64,000 nucleotides of DNA from Actinomycetes bacterium. Its GTDB lineage: Bacteria > Actinomycetota > Actinomycetes > Propionibacteriales > Propionibacteriaceae. Shown one piece after another: positions 62,876 to 64,000 of the stretch. Location of the stretch: the NCBI GenBank assembly GCA_023458095.1, contig JAEXAS010000026.1, forward strand, positions 62,001-126,000, given 5' to 3'. Positions within the stretch are counted from its first letter, which is position 1, and each line of letters starts with the position of its first letter. The notes beneath the pieces are model-generated. The model did no database searches. It was not told where the DNA came from and was given only the letters and a program-made list of their open reading frames with translations. Position numbers and translations under genes: made by a program.

Positions 62876-64000
62876 TCAGTTCTCCTGGGACTCAGTTTCG
62901 AGTTCGGCCTCGTCCCCCGGATCCGGAGTCACGGCCTCGACGACCTCACCGGGTGGGCGTTGCAGCAGACTCAGCACCAACAACACCAGCAGCGAAACCA
63001 CGGCAGTGCTGATCACCATCGGCACCGACAGCGGTCGGGTCATCACCAGCACCGCTGCGGCGAGGAGTGCGACCACAACCCGGAGCAGGACCCGCTGGTT
63101 GTACATCCACTCGCCGGCTTTCCCCGTGCTCAGCCCATGGTCGTCGGCGGCGTTGCGCACGGTCTGGGTGAAGTCGCCGTAGGCCTTCCTGACTTTGGTC
63201 GAGGAGACGAAGGGGCCACCCAGCCAGGCAACAATTCCAATCACGATCGCAAGCAGCACCACCGCAGTCGCGAGGTCCTTGATCGCTTGGGTAACCGTGT
63301 TCAGGAACAGCACCAGCACGTCATTGGGCATGACCGCCATCGGAATGCTGGCCTGCGCCATGACTTTGCCGACACCGATCCCGGCGAGCACCGCGGCTCC
63401 ACCCAGGCCCCAACCGACAGCGGCACCGATCGTGGCATGCCAGCGCCGGACGCTGACCAGCACGCCGGCCACCATCAAGCCCAGGACGACGATCCCCAGC
63501 CAATAGCCGGTGGCCAAAGCCGCTCGATAGGCGAGCTGAATCTGGGCCAACGAGTCGGCTTTGGCGATCACGACGGTCTTGTCGATAGCCGGAATCTGCG
63601 CAGCCAGGCTGAAGCCCTGGTCGACCAAAGCCTTCTTCACCTGCTCGATCAGCGGTCCCAGCTTGAGCCCGAGCCCCTCACGGGTGATGACCAGGCTGGA
63701 GTTGGGATCACCGGACAGGGCATCGGTCACCTGATCGTGGGTGATACGCAGGCTTTGCTGCCACACCTGGGAGAAGGCATCGGAGGACACCACCTTGAAA
63801 GTGACGTCGTACAAGGTGGACCGGACCCCATCGATGGCCGGCTGACGCAAAAGGTCAAGCGCCGTGGAGACGGTGGGGCGATTCGGCATGCTCTCTTGCA
63901 GCCCGTCGATCACTTGGTTGACCGAAGAATCGATGTCGACTTTCTGTTCGATCGCGGTCACCACCTCTTCGGTGATGTAGGTCTGCACCCGCGGATCGTC
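62876..64000 (-). CDS. Membrane protein of unknown function, 5' end beyond the window
   Basis: At least 374 residues; the frame stays open to the right edge, so the true start is outside. The visible part begins with an extracytoplasmic-looking region (to about residue 175, repeated short helices such as VNQVIDGLQESM), followed by about five membrane helices (YWLGIVVLGLMVAGVLV, IGAAVGWGLGGAAVLAGIG, LATAVVLLAIVIGIVAWL, VLLRVVVALLAAAVLVM, MVISTAVVSLLVLLVLSLL). The C-terminus is acidic (PGDEAELETESQEN). No family with known role was recognised. It runs one base ahead of the permease gene, suggesting a shared function in membrane transport. Confidence 0.7.
   Translation of the reverse strand, partial: DDPRVQTYITEEVVTAIEQKVDIDSSVNQVIDGLQESMPNRPTVSTALDLLRQPAIDGVRSTLYDVTFKVVSSDAFSQVWQQSLRITHDQVTDALSGDPNSSLVITREGLGLKLGPLIEQVKKALVDQGFSLAAQIPAIDKTVVIAKADSLAQIQLAYRAALATGYWLGIVVLGLMVAGVLVSVRRWHATIGAAVGWGLGGAAVLAGIGVGKVMAQASIPMAVMPNDVLVLFLNTVTQAIKDLATAVVLLAIVIGIVAWLGGPFVSSTKVRKAYGDFTQTVRNAADDHGLSTGKAGEWMYNQRVLLRVVVALLAAAVLVMTRPLSVPMVISTAVVSLLVLLVLSLLQRPPGEVVEAVTPDPGDEAELETESQEN

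Overview
The window looks like the chromosome of a high-GC actinobacterium. The gene families fit the Propionibacteriaceae best: pyruvate phosphate dikinase, an acetyl-CoA hydrolase/CoA-transferase, a giant fibronectin/Ig-like surface-protein operon with a Ser/Thr kinase, and several leaderless genes whose -10 box matches TANNNT. No database could be searched, so the family assignment is inference. I saw no tRNA, rRNA, CRISPR array, transposase or phage gene.

Layout. (1) 1-2841: the end of a GT39-type membrane glycosyltransferase, a GT2-GtrA glycosyltransferase and deoC. (2) 2857-6490, minus strand: an osmoprotectant-type binding lipoprotein and pyruvate phosphate dikinase. (3) 7086-11521: two secreted GH71-type alpha-1,3-glucanase-like proteins. 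They are a duplicated transcription unit, with matching upstream element, promoter, structured leader, signal peptide and terminator. (4) 11589-26374: an exopolysaccharide locus of the Wzx/Wzy type. It holds a flippase, an acetyltransferase, two GT4 enzymes, a polymerase, a Wzc-like tyrosine kinase fused to an extracytoplasmic SGNH domain, its phosphatase, a polyprenyl-phosphate sugar transferase, an unknown membrane protein and three NDP-sugar enzymes. (5) 26493-38300: mixed metabolism (DUF1015, CoA-transferase, HAD phosphatase, TetR regulator, a single-chain TreY-TreZ trehalose enzyme, a PemK-like protein and a dihydroorotate dehydrogenase-like protein).

(6) 38432-60293, minus strand: one long operon read as PP2C phosphatase, zinc-ribbon/FHA protein, Ser/Thr kinase, FHA/helical protein, two paralogous ~2050-residue Ig-like/fibronectin-III proteins, MoxR ATPase, DUF58 protein and DUF3488/transglutaminase-like protein. 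The order matches the kinase-fn3-AAA-DUF58-transglutaminase (PFNA) cluster known from bifidobacteria and relatives, here with a duplicated fn3 gene. (7) 60478-64000, minus strand: glycerate kinase, an AI-2E family permease and the end of a membrane protein that runs off the right edge.

How it fits together. Regions 3 and 4 plausibly make, export, modify and trim a surface glycan; the glucanases may act on an alpha-1,3-glucan. Region 6 looks like a phosphorylation-controlled machine for building or displaying very large surface fibres. The most unusual items are the Wzc-SGNH fusion, the paired leader RNA with a covarying stem, the TreY-TreZ fusion, and a transglutaminase domain that has lost its whole catalytic triad.
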